This document shows, piece by piece, positions 1 to 9,700 of a DNA stretch of 45,780 bases. The notes under the pieces were generated by a model, which was not told where the DNA came from, did not search any database, and was given only the letters and a program-made list of their open reading frames with translations. Source of the DNA: Planctomycetaceae bacterium (GTDB taxonomy: Bacteria; Planctomycetota; Planctomycetia; Pirellulales; Pirellulaceae); contig PBNZ01000021.1 in the NCBI GenBank assembly GCA_002723275.1, forward strand, positions 1 through 45,780. The letters are read 5' to 3'. The number at the start of each line of letters is the position of its first letter. The stretch's first letter is position 1. Position numbers and translations under genes: made by a program.

Positions 1-2428
1 TGAGACGCATACCGGACAGCTCGAGTGTAGCACGCGCGCCATAAGCATCGGCTGCGCTCCATTCCGGGCTGGGCTTAGGAGTGTGGTTGCCACCGGAAAA
101 ACGCAGCGCAATAAAACGGTGGTGTTTTGCATCGGTCAACGACATACGACTGCGATAAAGCTGAAACATGGGTTTATTGGCATTCACCAAGGCCATGTCG
201 AGCCATCCATCGCGATCGTAATCGAACCAAGCGAAGGAACGACCATCAGCGATGCTATCGGCACCCGAGATAGCTGATTCGTCCGAGAATCCTTGGCCAT
301 CCTGATTACGAAAAAAACAATTCCGCTCGTGACCGCTAAAGGAATGCCATCGCATTTCTCCGGACTCAAACTTTTCCTTACCTCGACTGTATCGCGTAGC
401 CATACCGACATCGACCTGCCCGAGTAGTGGATCAATTTGCCAAAGATCACTACGGCGAAATTCATCTTGGGCAAGTCCCGTGTCGGAGCGCACGACCGCG
501 CGCCAGAAATTGCTTCACAAATCGACTGTCGTCTCAAATTCCTGCGGTGCCGTATAGTATCCGCTCGCGACATAGAGATCTAATAGGCCGTCATTGTCAA
601 AGTCGACAAACTGGCCTCCCCAAGCCCAGCCGGCACGAGCAACCGGGAGCGCCGGAGCCTCCAATCCGGAAACAAGCTGAAAACGATCGGACTCCTGATG
701 AAACAGATAGTTCCCAGTGGCTAATCGTGATATCCGCGGATCAATTCCATCGACAAGTCGCGTGATCCGTCGGCCCGCCTTACTGTACATGTTGCTTACA
801 TACAGATCATCTCGGCCGTCGTTATCGTAATCTCCCCAGGTAACACCCATCGCAAAGCCAAGTTGATCAATTCCAACCTCGCCAGCGATATCTCGCCAAC
901 CTTCGGCACCATCATTTCGAAAAAGATGATCGGGCGCGAAGTCATTTGCGACATAGAGATCGACATCGCCATCCTGATCGTAATCCGACCAACTTGCTTG
1001 GAACGAATTCCGCCATCCCATTAACGGCTCTGAATGAGGTGCCACATCGAATCGACCGTCACCAAGATTGATCAACAATAGATTCGGCGGTCCGATCTGA
1101 TTAATAAACGACCGATTTTCACTTCGATGACGATCCTTAAGTTCTGCAGATTGGGCGTCCGTCAAATAGTTATGGATCCGATGATCGTCGTTTGAAAGAT
1201 CAGCATCGATCCGGTTACTAACGTCATCTTGATGGTAGGTCGAAAAATAAACGTCAATGAGACCGTCGTTGTTGTAATCTGCGGCGCACACCGATGTGGC
1301 CTCAAACGGCAGCTCACAGATGACTAGAGATGATCGATCGACAAACGTGCCGTCTTCATTGACAAGATACATGCTACGATCAAGACTTCTCGCAATCATT
1401 ACATCTTTGTCGCCATCGTTATCAAAGTCGACAAACACCGCTGCGTTGGATCGGCCTTCCACATCGAGTCCATAGTCTCGGGCTACCTCGACAAACGTGC
1501 CATCACCGGAATTCCGCAGCAGGAGATTCTTCCCCCAACGGACGGTGATATAGAGATCGTCAAATCCATCCTGATCAACATCAACAACAGCGACACCCGG
1601 ATGGTGCGCCGTTGAGATCGGAAAAAATCGATCATCCGCAACTCCGCCTGGGAGTGAAGCGCGACGCTGAGGGTAATAGTGTCGCGTCGCGTATTCCCAG
1701 TGTTTTGATTCGCGTAGTCGACGAAGTGTATTTCGGTCGGGTATCGCGCTCGATATTTGATCCTCGAAATAAAGTTCTTCCCGTTGAGATAAGGACAGAT
1801 CCTTGATGCGCCACCCGGCAATCCGCCATGACTCCTCGGCCGCGGCACGAGGGTCACGACGCCACTCGACCTGAATCTTTGCAGAGACCGCTGCCCACAC
1901 GGAGTCCCGGAGCCGCGCGCGCCCGCGAAAAGAGAGATCCGTCTCGAACTTATCCAACTGATCGTCGACAAACCGACCGTCGACAATGGCGAACTTCGCC
2001 GTTTCAAAATACTGAATCTGTTCGAGTAACGAGCTCCACAAACTCAGCGAATCATTGGTCGATGTCGTCGCAGTCGAAACGGAAAAAGAAATCGGCTTGG
2101 TCTGTTGCAAACGCCCTTTCCAATCTTTCGATGGGAAAATCACATCCTGAAATTCAACCGAGTCAGCGAACAACTCTCTCGCCCGATAATCCGGTAATTC
2201 AAGATTCAATACACTCTGCTTAAGACCTGCGAGGGTTGGTGTTAATCGAAGAATCAACTCTTCACGGCCCACAATTTGTTCGATGGAACCAAGCTCTGTT
2301 TTGGTTCCAACGGGTCCGTCCTCGACAAACTCCGAACGGTTACGACCACATCCTGACAACGACAGCCAGAACATCACACCAACCACAAAAACCAATGCGA
2401 TGCGAGTTGACGCATAGACCTTCATCAT
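1..2428 (-). CDS. FG-GAP/UnbV-ASPIC lipoprotein, candidate selenoprotein (in-frame TGA at 515-517), 3' end outside window
   Basis: Predicted outer-surface lipoprotein with a beta-propeller of FG-GAP repeats. The start chosen is the ATG pair at 2428 (MMKVYAS); it gives a signal peptide ending in the lipobox LSGC with Cys27. Calcium-binding propeller motifs of the form DxDxDGxxDLY recur six times before the TGA (for example DVDQDGFDDLYI, DYDQDGDVDLYV, DFDNDGLLDLYV). At 515-517 there is a TGA (codon 638), yet the same frame stays open for 171 more codons to the window edge and still encodes family sequence: another repeat (DYDRDGWLDMAL) and the start of an ASPIC-like segment (YGARATLEL). A hairpin just after the TGA fits a bacterial SECIS, so the TGA may be read as selenocysteine. 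The alternative is a nonsense mutation or a sequencing error. The molecular role of this family in planctomycetes is not known to me. It is divergent from a damaged paralogue. Confidence 0.8.
487..504 (-). promoter_or_regulatory. Candidate bacterial SECIS hairpin after in-frame UGA
   Basis: On the minus strand, starting 12 nt after the UGA, GCGCGC and GUGCGC form a 6-bp stem (one G-U pair, extendable by another) closed by the tetraloop GGUC. The loop GG lies 18-19 nt after the UGA. From knowledge of the family, bacterial SECIS elements need a small apical loop with a G in its first positions roughly 16-37 nt after the UGA. The E. coli fdhF element presents GGUC in its loop at nearly the same distance. 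No other part of the selenocysteine machinery is in this window. Confidence 0.6.
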
Positions 2429-2777
2429 GCTCAGACTTTCAAACAGGTCGGCCAAGACAATACAACCTTTGCTTATCGCCTCAATATAACTTGCAGATTC
2501 GTTGTCAGCATGGCTACACAAACTCAATTTATGGAACGTCCCCAGGCAAAAAGCAATTTAACACCGTGGCCTTAAGGTACAGAACGACTCGCCCCCTGTC
2601 TGAGCAGACAGCGGCCAGGTTATTCAAGCGAGTTTATTCAAAATCCAATCCCCGCATCAATCATCGGTTCCAAATTCTCTTGATCCCCTTTGCGACAGCC
2701 CCTTTTTGATGTTGGCGAGTGCTATTATAGAGCCATCATCTCCAAGGCGAGTTTACCGATTTAACCAACGATATTTG
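2429..2777. other. Divergent intergenic region between two FG-GAP genes
   Basis: About 350 bases separate the two divergent lipoprotein genes and should hold both promoters. Open frames that cross it lack any recognisable protein and are shadows or chance. A TATTAT box at 2723-2728 lies 50 bases before the rightward start, but I see no well-spaced -35 partner. No RNA gene or strong hairpin is visible. Confidence 0.5.
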
Positions 2778-4270
2778 ATGTTTCAGGTATCCCAAGTGTT
2801 TGAGCAACGCCAACTCCTTTCGCGCTGTCTGTTCTCGATGGTCGCGATGGTGATCGTGTTGGGCTGTCGCCCGCAAGAGCCAGCACCCGAAGGATTCACG
2901 ACGCAACCCAATTCAGACGCAAACAGCTTCACTCAATTGTCGCCAGAGCACTCTGGAATCGATATCTTAATCGAGTGGGATAAGCCAGCAAAATACGACC
3001 GCATCTTCTATTCGCAAAACACTGGGGGTGGCGTCTGTGTCGGAGACATTGACCAGGATGGACTGCCGAACATTTATTTGACGCGTCCCTCGATAGGCAA
3101 TCGACTTTATCGCAATCTTGGCAACTGTCGCTTTGAGGACATTACGTCGCGAGCCGGCATCGAAGATGCAGAATTCTGGGGCACCGGCGCAAGTTTCGTA
3201 GATATCAACAATGATGGCTTACTGGACATCTACGCCTGTGGATACGGCATGCCGAATCGACTTTACATCAACCAGGGCAACACTCGTTTTCGCGAAATGG
3301 CCAAGCCCTACGGCTTGGACTACAACGGGGCGAATGTCATGATGGCCTTCAGCGACTACGACTGCGATGGAGACCTGGATGGATACCTCGTGACGGCAGG
3401 ATTCCCCCAGGCCCTGACCAAAAATTTCGAGTCAAATTCGTTGGCAACAAACCCTACGTGCTCGATGAACTTCGTGAATTCTGGGAACTGCTTTACCTAC
3501 CAGGTGATCGTGCGAAACAGATCGAGGCGGGACAGTACGACCATCTGTTTCGTAATGACGGTCCCGACGGGGCAGGGAATTATCGGTTCACGGACGTGAG
3601 TCGTGAGTCAGGCATCGACGGTACCGACCTGGGACAGGCTGCCACGTGGTGGGATTGCAACAACGACGGTCTTCCTGATCTGTATGTTGCGAATGACTAT
3701 TGGGGTTCGGATAAGCTTTACCAAAACAATGGCGACGGCAGTTTCACAGACCTCGCCAAAACAGCTCTTCCACACACTCCCTGGTCTTCCATGAGAGTCG
3801 ACATTGCTGATGTCAACAATGACGGGCTCATGGACTTGCTCGCGACAGACATGGCCGGTTCGAACCATTTCAAGCAAAAGGTGGGAATGGGCGACATGAA
3901 TTCGGCAGGCTGGTTCCTGGAGTATGCCGAACCACGTCAGTACTCTCGGAATACATTATTCGTTAACTCGGGCACCGATCGATTCATGGAGGCAGCTTAT
4001 CTTGCGGGAATCGCATCGAGTGATTGGACGTGGATACCACGATTTGACGATTTCGATAACGATGGCCGAGTCGACCTTTGCATCACCAATGGCATGACGC
4101 GTGAAATTCGGGCCGGCGAGGGTTATCTGAGTCAACATTCAGCTTCGGTAAGCTTTCCAATGATGCCGGCCAACCCTACCGCTCATCTCGAAATACGCTG
4201 GCCCGACGGAACCATGTCAGAGCATCCCATCAGTGGCTCATCAAACGTCGAGATTTTCCAGGCTCAATAA
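2778..4270 (+). pseudogene. FG-GAP/UnbV-ASPIC lipoprotein, frameshifted and internally shortened
   Basis: Same family as the divergent neighbour. The ATG at 2778 gives a signal peptide ending VLGC (lipobox). Propeller motifs DIDQDGLPNIYL, DINNDGLLDIYA and DYDCDGDLDGYL are in the first frame. At the run AAAAATTT (3420-3427) the frame breaks. Family sequence continues in the next frame from about 3425 (FRVKFVGNKPYVLDELREFW), then DCNNDGLPDLYV, DVNNDGLMDLLA and DFDNDGRVDLCI, ending at the TAA before 4271. One inserted base would restore a single frame. After NGMTRE (about 4100) the sequence jumps straight to an ASPIC-type tail (RAGEGYLSQ, LEIRWPDG); more propeller blades would normally lie between, so an internal deletion is likely. 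Two lesions argue for a decaying paralogue, though a base-call error could explain the frameshift alone. Confidence 0.7.
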
Positions 4271-4532
4271 GGGGTCTGTGAGACAATCGATTCTCCTCAA
4301 AGAGACGTCCAGACTCTTACACACTATCTAGCCGCTGCAGATTTCAAAAGACATATTTTTTTATTGCGAAACACGTTAACTGGTGTTTAAACTGTGCCCC
4401 TCGATGGTTTCTGGATCTGAACGTTAATTTATCGATCGAATCCTAAATTCGAAACAGATGAAGATAAATTGTGCAAACCATCTCACCATAATCCCTATTC
4501 CCAGGCATCCCAACCAAAGAGGAATACAGGTT

Positions 4533-6611
4533 ATGGGACACTCTGTCTTACGGCGATGGACCACATTCATGACCTTGGCCATTATGCTCGTCTATTCGAC
4601 AACTCCTGCAAGCGCCATCGAGGTGGCTGGAGAGTTGTTCGTTGACTTGAATGCGTCAACCTTTAGCACGGGTGACGCGACGTGGACGAATGCAGGAAGT
4701 TACGCGGACTTCGAAGCGGTTAATGGACCGGCTCGAGTTGACTTTCTCGATGCAACTCCAGCAATCGTATTCAACGGCACCACACAGGCTTTTGTGGGCG
4801 GATCATTAGAAGATCCCGAACCGGCGCCTGAGGGCTTAACCGGGTTTGATCCAACCCGGAGTATCGAAGTGTGGGCGTTGAATCCGGGCATCGCCAGCGA
4901 AGAAACACTCGTGTCCTGGGGCAAACGTGGTGGACCGGATGGCACGAACATGGCTTTCAATTATGGCGACCATGGAAATTTCGGTGCCGTAGGCCACTGG
5001 GGTGGCGGTGGTCCTGACCTAGGTTGGATCGACGATGACTTCACGCCTGGCGCTCCGGTCGCAAACCAATGGCACCATCTGACCTACACCTACGGTGGTG
5101 AAGACGATCCCTTTGCACGTGTCTATTCCGATGGTGAACTCTGGTACGAAGAAGACATGGGAAATTGGGGATTCCTGAATACCCATGAAGATCCTGCGAT
5201 CGCGATTGCGTCACAATGGGAATCTGACGGTTTCACATTGACCGGCAACCTGAAAGGTAGCTTGATGATCGGTCAGGTTCGCATCCACGATGGCGTGCTA
5301 AGCGATGCTCAGATTCTCTCGAATTACAACGCTGAAAAAGACAACTACGTCAGTCCGGAACCGCCGAAACCGCTGGAACCGGCAGCAATTCCTGCGGGTC
5401 CAATCCATCGTTACAGCTTTAGCAACGACGCAAGTGGAGACGCATCGGGTGCCGAGATCGTGGATTCGGTCGGCGGAGCCAATGGAATCGTCCTCGGTGA
5501 AGGATCTTCATTAAGTGGGAATCAGTTGATCCTCGACGGAGGTTCGTCTGATTTCGCGGCCTACGTGGATCTTCCGAATGGACTGATCTCACCACTCACG
5601 GATGTGACGATTGAGTCATGGGTCACGATTGAAGGGATTCAGAGTTGGTCACGAATCTTCGACTTCGGCAACAATTCTCCAGGAGGCGATGATGGAGAGC
5701 TGTTGGAGCCTGGCGATGATAACGGCGGTGAAACTCGGGGTCTCGATTACCTAATGCTTTCAGCATCTCGAGGTGACGATCAAAACGCTCACAGAGTGGA
5801 TTATTACGATGAAGATCCACTGGGTGGAGGTACGGTCACGATCGATTTCAACGATCCCAAAGAGCTCGGAGACGAGCGACATTACGCCGTGGTCCTTGAC
5901 TCCGATGGCGATGAGCTGACGGGTGGAGGCACGCTTTCTGTCTACAGTGACGGAGTTTTGATGGGTAGCGCCAATACTTCGATTGCTCTCTCAAATGTTG
6001 ACGATGTCAACAATTGGCTGGGACGGTCGAACTGGACGAATGACGCCAACTTCCAAGGCGCTTTCGATGAATTCCGCATTTATGACTATGCACTCACCAA
6101 CGACGAAATTCTTGGGAACTTCGAAGCTGGTCCAGACACGGTCAACACGGCTGCCAGCGTCCCTGGTGATTACAACGGCGACGGTGAAGTCAATGAAGCC
6201 GATATCAATCTCCAGGCACAGGAGATTAGTAACGCCGAAGTGAATCTCGGGATCTTTGATGAAAACGACGACGGTGTCGTCAACGAAGTCGACCGATTGA
6301 TCTGGGTCCAAGACCATCGACAAACGTGGATGGGCGACGCCGATTTAGACGGTTTGTTCTCCAGTGGTGACCTCGTCAAGGTCTTCACGGCTGGCAAATA
6401 CGACACCGGCGAGGCCGCCTCCTGGGGAGAAGGGGATTGGAACGGTGATCTTTCCTTCGGCAGTGGAGACCTCGTGACAGCCTTCACCGATGGCGGATAT
6501 GACGCAGGATCTCGGGCACCCGCGGCCGCTGTGCCAGAACCCTCGACTCTGACCTTGCTGCTGATGGTGGCCCTATCAGCGTTTGGCGTCTACCGTCGCC
6601 GACGCGAATAA
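4533..6611 (+). CDS. LamG-domain, dockerin-like PEP-CTERM surface protein
   Basis: 692-residue exported protein. The ATG at 4533 is preferred to an upstream start at 4458 because AAAGAGG sits 10 bases before it and a signal peptide follows (ending near TTPASA). Two concanavalin A-like/LamG domains fill roughly residues 30-260 and 290-530; each ends with a typical strand (GQVRIHDGVLSDAQI and DEFRIYDYALTNDEI). Next come four EF-hand-like loops of dockerin type (GDYNGDGEVNEADI, DENDDGVVNEVD, GDADLDGLFSSGD, GDWNGDLSFGSGD). The C-terminus is a PEP-CTERM signal: VPEPST, a hydrophobic segment, then RRRR. By family knowledge, such tails are processed by an exosortase and the protein goes to the cell surface or matrix. 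The exact ligand is unknown. A terminator follows. Confidence 0.9.
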   Translation: MGHSVLRRWTTFMTLAIMLVYSTTPASAIEVAGELFVDLNASTFSTGDATWTNAGSYADFEAVNGPARVDFLDATPAIVFNGTTQAFVGGSLEDPEPAPEGLTGFDPTRSIEVWALNPGIASEETLVSWGKRGGPDGTNMAFNYGDHGNFGAVGHWGGGGPDLGWIDDDFTPGAPVANQWHHLTYTYGGEDDPFARVYSDGELWYEEDMGNWGFLNTHEDPAIAIASQWESDGFTLTGNLKGSLMIGQVRIHDGVLSDAQILSNYNAEKDNYVSPEPPKPLEPAAIPAGPIHRYSFSNDASGDASGAEIVDSVGGANGIVLGEGSSLSGNQLILDGGSSDFAAYVDLPNGLISPLTDVTIESWVTIEGIQSWSRIFDFGNNSPGGDDGELLEPGDDNGGETRGLDYLMLSASRGDDQNAHRVDYYDEDPLGGGTVTIDFNDPKELGDERHYAVVLDSDGDELTGGGTLSVYSDGVLMGSANTSIALSNVDDVNNWLGRSNWTNDANFQGAFDEFRIYDYALTNDEILGNFEAGPDTVNTAASVPGDYNGDGEVNEADINLQAQEISNAEVNLGIFDENDDGVVNEVDRLIWVQDHRQTWMGDADLDGLFSSGDLVKVFTAGKYDTGEAASWGEGDWNGDLSFGSGDLVTAFTDGGYDAGSRAPAAAVPEPSTLTLLLMVALSAFGVYRRRRE

Positions 6612-6669
6612 GGCAAGGTTTCCCGTCGACCTCGCCGGTCATCGGGAATCCATAACAACGATGAACACG

Positions 6670-6701
6670 AGCCGTCGGCCTTCAGGGGTCGGCGGCTTTT
6701 T
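6670..6701 (+). terminator. Rho-independent terminator of the PEP-CTERM gene
   Basis: An 11-bp stem (6670-6680 with 6687-6697, two G-U pairs) closes a 6-base loop and is followed by TTTT. It lies 59 bases after the PEP-CTERM stop and touches the end of the convergent phosphoesterase gene. There is no T-run on the other strand, so it acts rightward only. Confidence 0.85.
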
Positions 6702-7309
6702 CAGAGCGACCTCAGATCCACCAGTTGTCCTCTGGGCCCAGCATTCATCACGGTCGTATCCTGAAGGCGTTCTGTCTTTTCCCAGCTTTCGTGAATGTGA
6801 CCGCAAACCACAAGTTGAGGAGACTTGGCCAGAATAGTTTCTCTGACCGCGACGCTCCCGAGACGATGGCCAGACGAGGAAACATCAACGACGTCCTTCG
6901 GGGGTGAGTGCGATACCAGCACTCCACCGACCGGACAATTCACCAATAATTCTCTCGCTTCCCGCTCCGAGAGATCATAACTCCAGGTACCAAAGGGGGT
7001 CTCGGGAACAGCAGCACCAAGACCATAGAAATCGACTCCGTCGATGTTCACCCCCGTTCCATGCAAGACAAGAACTGCGGACCAACCGTGGCAGGCCTGC
7101 TGTAGTTCTTCCAACGATTCGCTATTGCCCGGTACCAGAATCGTTGGCCTGGCAATCTCCATTAACACATCAATGGTTTGCTCGATACCTCGCCGTAATT
7201 GTGCAAAATCCCCGGCTCCAATGATGACATCGGCATCCTCTGCTCGTGAGACGATCGACTGCGCCATTTCCACATGGCAATGTAAATCACTAAAAATCAA
7301 AAGCTTCAT
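6701..7309 (-). CDS. Metallophosphoesterase, calcineurin-like (YfcE/MJ0936-like)
   Basis: 202-residue protein if it starts at the ATG at 7309 (MKLLIFSDLHCH); a longer open frame upstream lacks family similarity. All metal-binding motifs of the calcineurin-like superfamily are present in order: SDLHCH (DxH) at the N-terminus, GAGDFA (GD), PGNSE (GN), SHSPP (middle His) and GHIH near the C-terminus. Enzymes of this size act on phosphodiesters or phosphomonoesters with two metal ions; the substrate cannot be told from sequence. It is cytoplasmic, with no signal peptide. It converges with the PEP-CTERM gene and lies downstream of the VWA operon with a gap of about 127 bases, so it may be transcribed separately. 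Confidence 0.88.
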   Translation of the reverse strand: MKLLIFSDLHCHVEMAQSIVSRAEDADVIIGAGDFAQLRRGIEQTIDVLMEIARPTILVPGNSESLEELQQACHGWSAVLVLHGTGVNIDGVDFYGLGAAVPETPFGTWSYDLSEREARELLVNCPVGGVLVSHSPPKDVVDVSSSGHRLGSVAVRETILAKSPQLVVCGHIHESWEKTERLQDTTVMNAGPRGQLVDLRSL

Positions 7310-7436
7310 GCTATCTGGCTTCCAATACGTCGTTGCGTGCATGCCACGGTACTCGTCAGCGACATAGTGGCCGATCGATTGCACAACATCTCGAACTAAC
7401 TTCCGCTGGGCAAAGAACAATGTATCGTCAAGGCGA

Positions 7437-9695
7437 TTACATCATGCCCCAACGTTTTCGCAACCACCATTCACAACCGAGCATCGCGACGAACACCATG
7501 AAAAAGGGCCACGCATCCAAGGCTGTATCACCAAATCGCCACTTGGATTCGACTTCGACTTCCAACTCCGGCGGACGTTTTTCGATTTCCTCAATCAGAG
7601 CGGTTAATTGTTCAGGCGCAACCGTGCGTCCTCCTGCGTCCCGAGTGACGCGAGCCATGCGTTCCAACTGCGCCGGATTCGCGGCAGGGTCACTTAATTC
7701 CAGATCTCGATCCAACACTTGAAAACGGGCTGCGGTCTCACCGACTTCAGCACCGTCCACACGAGCCTTGAGCTCGATTCGATATTCACCTACCGCAGCG
7801 GTATCGGTCAGCTCGGCGCGCCATTCCTCTCCATTGGGTGCGAGTCGAATCGGAGTGCGACTGTTATCGGGTGCAACAAGTTCGGCTGTGACTGCGGCAT
7901 CCAACAACGGATCTCCAGTTTCGCTGCGTACTCCCGCAAACATTTCCACGGTCTCATTCGGTCGGAAACGTCGTCGAACAAGGCGTACCCAAACGTCCTG
8001 TCGCACAAGTTGATCTTTGTTTCCGAGCCACAACATCGCCTGCCGCCAAAAGCGACGATGTGCCTCCTGCTGTCCGTGGCTCCACCAAAGGTAGGTGGAA
8101 TCGCCAGCAAACGCCAATACTCGACCGGCATCGTATTGCCAGGCGACCAGCATGGGTAAATCCTGATCGCTTTTGGCCAAGATCGTCGCTCGAGGTTTGA
8201 CCTCCAATCGATTGGCACCTTTAAGCGGACGCAATTGTCGCCACAGATTTTCGTTGCCCAGGTAGGTCACAAAATGATTCCCGGAGGGAACGATATTCAA
8301 CGGTCCGTCGACATGTTGGTCTTTGCGAACTTCGATATTGGGTCCAAATTCCTGTCGCTCGAATCGTCCCATCACAATCGGTAAGACGGGCTTCAGGGGT
8401 GTATCAAAATAGCCACCGGGGCCGAAGGTATTTAATCCTCCGGTCATCATGAGCCCTTTGCCTTGTTCTACTTGCTCGGCGATGAAGGAAAGATTCTCAG
8501 GACCGAGTGCTGCTGCGTCGACATCGCCAATCAGGAAGACGTCGTATGACTTCTCTTGCAGGACATCGCTGAGGTCGATGGGCCAACTGTCGCGTAACCG
8601 AGGATCAATCGGTCGAAAATCGAGTTGAATATCTGGAGACGCTGCCAGCGAGCGCCGAATCATCTTCTGCTCGAAGCCGAGCAAATTCCCTTCCAAGAAG
8701 AGCACCTGTAGTCCGCCGTCGAGTGCCGTTAGAAATGCGATCGTTTGATTATTGTCGACCACTAACTCACCATCCTGCGGATCCGCCTTTACGGTGAGCT
8801 TATAGTCTCCTGGCTCTTGAGGCGAAAATACAAACTCAAACGGGACCAATGAATCGTCTTCGACCGCCGTCACTTCGATCGGCCCGAGTGTTTCGATCTG
8901 GCCGTCCGGCTTAAGAACCTCGATGCGAACAGGAAGCGGACGATTGACGAAGCCCTGTACGCGCAGGGCGCCTTGAATCGCGAGTTCGTTTTTCACGAAG
9001 ACCGCGTATTGGTCGCGCAGATTTTCGATCGCCACATCCCGCGACTGCGATTGTTCCCGAGGCTTTCCAAACCCAATGGTATACAACGGGCAATCCATAC
9101 GAGCCAATGTACGAGCGACTTGCTGCATGTCGACCTTCGGCTCATAGACACGTTGTGCCCCATCACTCATTAGAATCACACCGGCTAAACGCTTGCCCGT
9201 CTCGCGTTGCAACATTTCTTCGAGTGCAGCGCCAATATCAGTTTCTTTTCCGATCGGCGTGGCCGGCATTTGGACCTGTCCGCTTTCGATGTCCACCGAA
9301 TCGATTCCATTCGAAAAGCGATAGGCACGGACTTCCAGTTCATCCCCCAAACGGCTCAGGGGGTCGGCCGCCGAGTTCATCGTCGTCACCAATTCTTGCC
9401 AGCGCGAACGGCCTTGGGCACTGTCTTCGATATCCATGCTGCGACTCTCATCAAACAGGATCAAGAGCGTCGCCGACTGGGGTTCACTCGAAACACTGAC
9501 TCGAGCGGGCCTTAGCATCGCAATCACTAACAGACCAATAAGGCAAGCTCGCAAGATAAGCAACAAGGTCTTACGACGAGCCACCAGGGATGTCGTGCTC
9601 GGACGAACGAAGATCAAGAGCAGAATCAGAATCGCGGCTAGAAAGGCCACTATCCAATAGCTCTCAAGAATCGGTTCGAAGGTCCAACGTGACAT
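7437..9695 (-). CDS. VWA-domain membrane protein with GATase1-like region
   Basis: 752 residues from the ATG at 9695 (MSRWTFEP); a TTG nine bases upstream overlaps the preceding stop and is less likely. Two N-terminal membrane helices (about residues 15-35 and 45-65) precede a von Willebrand A domain with an intact MIDAS (FDESRSM, DxSxS). A central beta-rich segment follows, then a class I glutamine amidotransferase-like region (DVFLIGDVDAA, MTGGLNTFGPGG), a second beta-rich segment and a C-terminal membrane helix ending in WWLRKRWGMM. It is the last gene of the MoxR-DUF58-BatA operon, five bases after the previous stop. It probably acts as a membrane partner in an Aerotolerance (Bat)-like or MoxR-VWA chaperone system; this role is inferred from operon context. 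Confidence 0.85.
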   Translation of the reverse strand: MSRWTFEPILESYWIVAFLAAILILLLIFVRPSTTSLVARRKTLLLILRACLIGLLVIAMLRPARVSVSSEPQSATLLILFDESRSMDIEDSAQGRSRWQELVTTMNSAADPLSRLGDELEVRAYRFSNGIDSVDIESGQVQMPATPIGKETDIGAALEEMLQRETGKRLAGVILMSDGAQRVYEPKVDMQQVARTLARMDCPLYTIGFGKPREQSQSRDVAIENLRDQYAVFVKNELAIQGALRVQGFVNRPLPVRIEVLKPDGQIETLGPIEVTAVEDDSLVPFEFVFSPQEPGDYKLTVKADPQDGELVVDNNQTIAFLTALDGGLQVLFLEGNLLGFEQKMIRRSLAASPDIQLDFRPIDPRLRDSWPIDLSDVLQEKSYDVFLIGDVDAAALGPENLSFIAEQVEQGKGLMMTGGLNTFGPGGYFDTPLKPVLPIVMGRFERQEFGPNIEVRKDQHVDGPLNIVPSGNHFVTYLGNENLWRQLRPLKGANRLEVKPRATILAKSDQDLPMLVAWQYDAGRVLAFAGDSTYLWWSHGQQEAHRRFWRQAMLWLGNKDQLVRQDVWVRLVRRRFRPNETVEMFAGVRSETGDPLLDAAVTAELVAPDNSRTPIRLAPNGEEWRAELTDTAAVGEYRIELKARVDGAEVGETAARFQVLDRDLELSDPAANPAQLERMARVTRDAGGRTVAPEQLTALIEEIEKRPPELEVEVESKWRFGDTALDAWPFFMVFVAMLGCEWWLRKRWGMM

Positions 9696-9700
9696 AGCAA

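Noticed and set aside
83-573. Open frames at 83-277 and 184-573 as separate genes
   Set aside because: They are shadows of the FG-GAP gene, whose own frame continues through this interval after the TGA.
2236-2709. Rightward open frame of 157 codons
   Set aside because: Overlaps the lipoprotein N-terminus and the intergenic region on the other strand; no domain or ribosome site.
3415-3430. Programmed -1 frameshift in the FG-GAP paralogue
   Set aside because: The A5T3 run does not give a standard slippery heptamer, no stimulating structure is obvious, and the gene also seems to have lost internal blades. A mutation or sequencing error is simpler.
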